Origin: Hydractinia symbiolongicarpus
Lineage: Eukaryota; Cnidaria; Hydrozoa; Anthoathecata; Hydractiniidae
DNA: 64,000 bases
Direction: 5' to 3'
Assembly: GCF_029227915.1 (NCBI RefSeq)
Contig: NC_079884.1
Location: 21,080,001 to 21,144,000, forward strand
Below, in pieces: positions 61,605-64,000 of this stretch. Within the stretch, counting starts at the first letter, position 1. Each line of letters starts with the position of its first letter. The notes under the pieces were generated by a model that did no database searches, was not told the origin of the DNA, and saw nothing but the letters and a program-made list of their open reading frames with translations. Made by a program: the position numbers and the translations under genes.

Positions 61605-62187
61605 CTAAAATTATTTTTAATAGAGATTTAAAATTAAGAGTATATGGTTTTTTAAACCTATTGCTTCAACCTTGCACATTTTCAACACTAACACATTTTT
61701 TGGGATATTTTTCTCAGAATTAATCTAATTTTTCTAATCAATACCAATAAAAACAGAGCAAAGTTTCTTATGATGTAAGCAAAATTGCTTGCTTGCTTGA
61801 CACACTAGGAAATAAAATGCATTTAAAATGGTTTTTGTGAATATGTACTTATTAAGATAAACTGGTATTTCGCTAACATACACTAATCTTGCATTTCTAA
61901 AATAAGTAAAAGGATTGTAAATATTCACATAAACAATAAAAAATGAACAGAAAACTATTTTATTAAATTTACAACTATATCTACAATGTAATTTACATTT
62001 TAATAAAATTAAAAATGAATGCTTTTTGTTTCTGAAGTATGTATTACATACATAGATAAAATCATCCAAACCAGACAAAAGGCATAAAAAAATCAGAGTG
62101 GCTAAAGTCTAGTGTAACTGAACCTCCTCAATCTTGTTAACCTGTTGCGCTGGAAAGCTGATGTTTACAGTAGGTCATGTTTATATA
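61605..62187 (-). other. 583-bp gap between AGBL4 stop and LRRIQ3 acceptor
   Basis: AT-rich, with no exon. It probably holds the AGBL4 3' UTR and polyadenylation site, and then either the LRRIQ3 promoter or, if the pair is an operon, the intercistronic region. Confidence 0.5.
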
Positions 62188-63821
62188 CTAGGTTTTGCTA
62201 TTTCTGTGTTTCAGTTTTAATTTTCCATACATATAATTATGATGGTTCAAAATATGATCATCGTTAATGCAGAATGTCTTTTTGGGAACTTTCCAACTGT
62301 TTCGCTGGCTACAACTTTCTTCATTGCTTGATTGACTTTCAATTGTTTCAGAATGTTGATGGTCGTTTTTTTCATTGCTTACTCTACTTCTCACCTTATC
62401 ATAACCAAGAAAGTTTTTCCGAAGCTTTTGGGCTGCAAAACTATTTAGTTTATAATAATCAACAAATGTGCGTGCCACATTTCTTCCCAGCTTTAAATAG
62501 GATTCTTCTGTATAAGGAACAGCTGTGGAGCAACCAGAGGAATAGCTGTAAAAGGATACCTCCAATGTATAACAATTACAACGATCTGACAAACATAAAC
62601 CAAGTGTTCTTCTGCTTGTGCCAGCTTTAACCGCATCTTTATTAAAAGAAGTACTGCTGAAGGAAAAATCATCAGCATTACACGACAACAAACGTGGAAA
62701 TGTTGAATGCTGCTCAAAACGTTCTTCATCCTCGTATACATTTCCATACATAAATCCATTCATTGCTGTAGAATGGGCATGAATATCGATACAAAAATCT
62801 AAAGAGACCATGGGATCAGAATTCATTTGCAGTAGAAGTTGTTTTGTAGCAACAATTGATGGGTGAGCCCAAGGAGAAGGTTCTAACCAATAACGATTAA
62901 GATCAAAACCCATTAAAGAACACCTGTAATTTCCAAGCACGACACCATCAGGATTTAACATTGGCACAATCATAAATACAAGATGTTCCCTCAACACTTG
63001 AGCTACAGGATGGTTGGATATTAAGAAATCTATAATTCCTTGACATACATACGAGGCTGGGGACTCGCCAGGATGAACCCTAGCAGTAAAGAACACAACT
63101 CTTCGCTTTTTATCTCCTTTTAAATTTTTTGGACTTGTTATGGTGAGAAGATCAACATTCCTTTGTTGCACAGATAAGCATAACTGGTCCCTTTTTATGT
63201 AATCAAGGTTCATGTTTTCTATATCATTAAGATACAGCTGTAGTTTATTATATGAGTATGGAAAACAATATGAGAACTGGTAAACATCAGCCTCCCTATC
63301 AAATGCAAATGCAAACGACATGACATAATTTTTATTGTGCTCTGGAGATTTGTAGTAAAACACATTCTTTGCCGGTATTCGTTGCCACCTTGGTCTACTT
63401 GTGGATTTAACCAAAGGACTCATACCTTCTCTGTACAAACTCTTTGTCTTACTGAAATTAATAATGTTAAATATAACCTTTTGTCCGGATCGTACATTTT
63501 GAACTGTAAAATTAAACCAAACACGAAACCTTGGATTACACGTGTCTGGTCGAATAAATAAATCATATTCAAACTCAGATATACAGTCTACACGGCCCAA
63601 ATTTCCACTTTGAAAACAAGCATGAAACATTAAATAACCCCGCTGAGCCTTTCCACTACTATCAGGTGGGTAGGCAATAAATTTCGACACATTACCAACA
63701 AGGTTCTCCTCTGTAGCACCATTATGGCTTTCAGTCTCATTCTTATAATTGAACAATGTACTTTTACTCTGAAACACTGAACTATCATCATCATTTGAAC
63801 TTTTAGATGCCATTTCATTTT
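62188..63821 (-). CDS. AGBL4: Cytosolic carboxypeptidase 6 (AGBL4), intronless
   Basis: This is an M14-family metallocarboxypeptidase that trims polyglutamate chains from tubulin and other proteins. A single open exon of 541 aa runs from ATG 63811-63813 to the stop at 62188. A TTTTAG acceptor ends 8 nt before the ATG. An overlapping upstream ATG at 63818 is out of frame. The N-terminal CCP domain has GNLGRVDCISEFEYDLFIRP, FRVWFNFTV and NYVMSFAFAFDRE. The zinc-site motif is RVHPGE (H247, E250) with a His in DIHAHS (345-347). NPDG (287-290), FDLNR and the catalytic Glu in YTLEVSFYSY (E418) are present, so the enzyme looks active. These segments, with GNVSK near the start, match AGBL4 rather than AGBL1/2/3/5. 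The C-terminal 80 residues are polar and not conserved. The human gene has many introns, but here none interrupts the coding region. Confidence 0.95.
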
Positions 63822-64000
63822 CTAAAAGATAATAAATGAAATTCAAGACTGGGCCTAATATGAAATATAATATATATACCATATATATATATATAAAATT
63901 ATCTCTCCTTTAATAAAAATAATACATATCAGAAAAGATGGCAATTATAAACACTTTGCAATGCATTATGATTCACAGCTATGGAACTAAAATCAGGCTG
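63822..64000 (-). other. Sequence upstream of AGBL4
   Basis: This holds the acceptor polypyrimidine tract (TTATTATCTTTTAG on the minus strand) and an AT-repeat (about 63873-63894). A promoter, an upstream exon or another cistron would lie beyond the window. Confidence 0.5.

Overview
This is nuclear DNA of an invertebrate animal, most likely a hydrozoan cnidarian. The DNA is AT-rich. The coding regions are broken by GT-AG introns, and the readable genes are animal housekeeping, nuclear-envelope and cilia genes. Short non-autonomous transposons and SINEs fill the gaps. The hydrozoan assignment is an inference. Its main support is that six coding regions begin 8-23 nt after a good 3' splice acceptor, as expected where mRNAs receive a trans-spliced leader, which is known from Hydra and Clytia.

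Layout from left to right. (1) 2-1219 (+): the 3' end of an unrecognised Ser/Asn/Glu-rich disordered protein, cut by the window edge. (2) 1220-6613: non-coding, with a SINE-like unit, a pogo/Tigger-type transposon remnant and a tandem duplication. (3) 6614-12584 (-): URM1, five exons rebuilt here, no exon longer than 82 nt. (4) 12735-16656 (+): RPL35, head to head with URM1 across 150 bp. (5) 19269-23627 (-): a LAP1-type (TOR1AIP) torsin activator. (6) 25789-26204 (-): phase-compatible exons of an unrecognised gene. (7) 29728-31619 (+): torsin. (8) 32914-34746 (+): mitochondrial ribosomal protein S2. (9) 36927-43898 (-): a nine-exon Notum/pectin-acetylesterase-family hydrolase. (10) 51648-55704 (-): CHCHD5. 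(11) 57282-61604 (-): LRRIQ3. (12) 62188-63821 (-): AGBL4/CCP6, intronless.

Functional groupings. Torsin and its LAP1-like ATPase activator lie about 6 kb apart in divergent orientation. LRRIQ3 and CCP6, both linked to cilia, lie in tandem on the minus strand about 0.6 kb apart. The human orthologues of RPL35, URM1, torsin and MRPS2 all lie on 9q33-q34, so this window appears to keep part of an old animal linkage group.

Mobile DNA includes two copies in inverted orientation of a ~460-bp hAT-like MITE with perfect 8-bp target duplications, two copies in inverted orientation of a tRNA-derived SINE, a TTAA-flanked element, a CGGAG-terminal element, two tandem arrays and two long perfect palindromes. 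I found no rRNA, no CRISPR array and no convincing functional tRNA gene. Exon coordinates were worked out by eye from splice sites, reading phase and protein similarity known to me. No searches were run.
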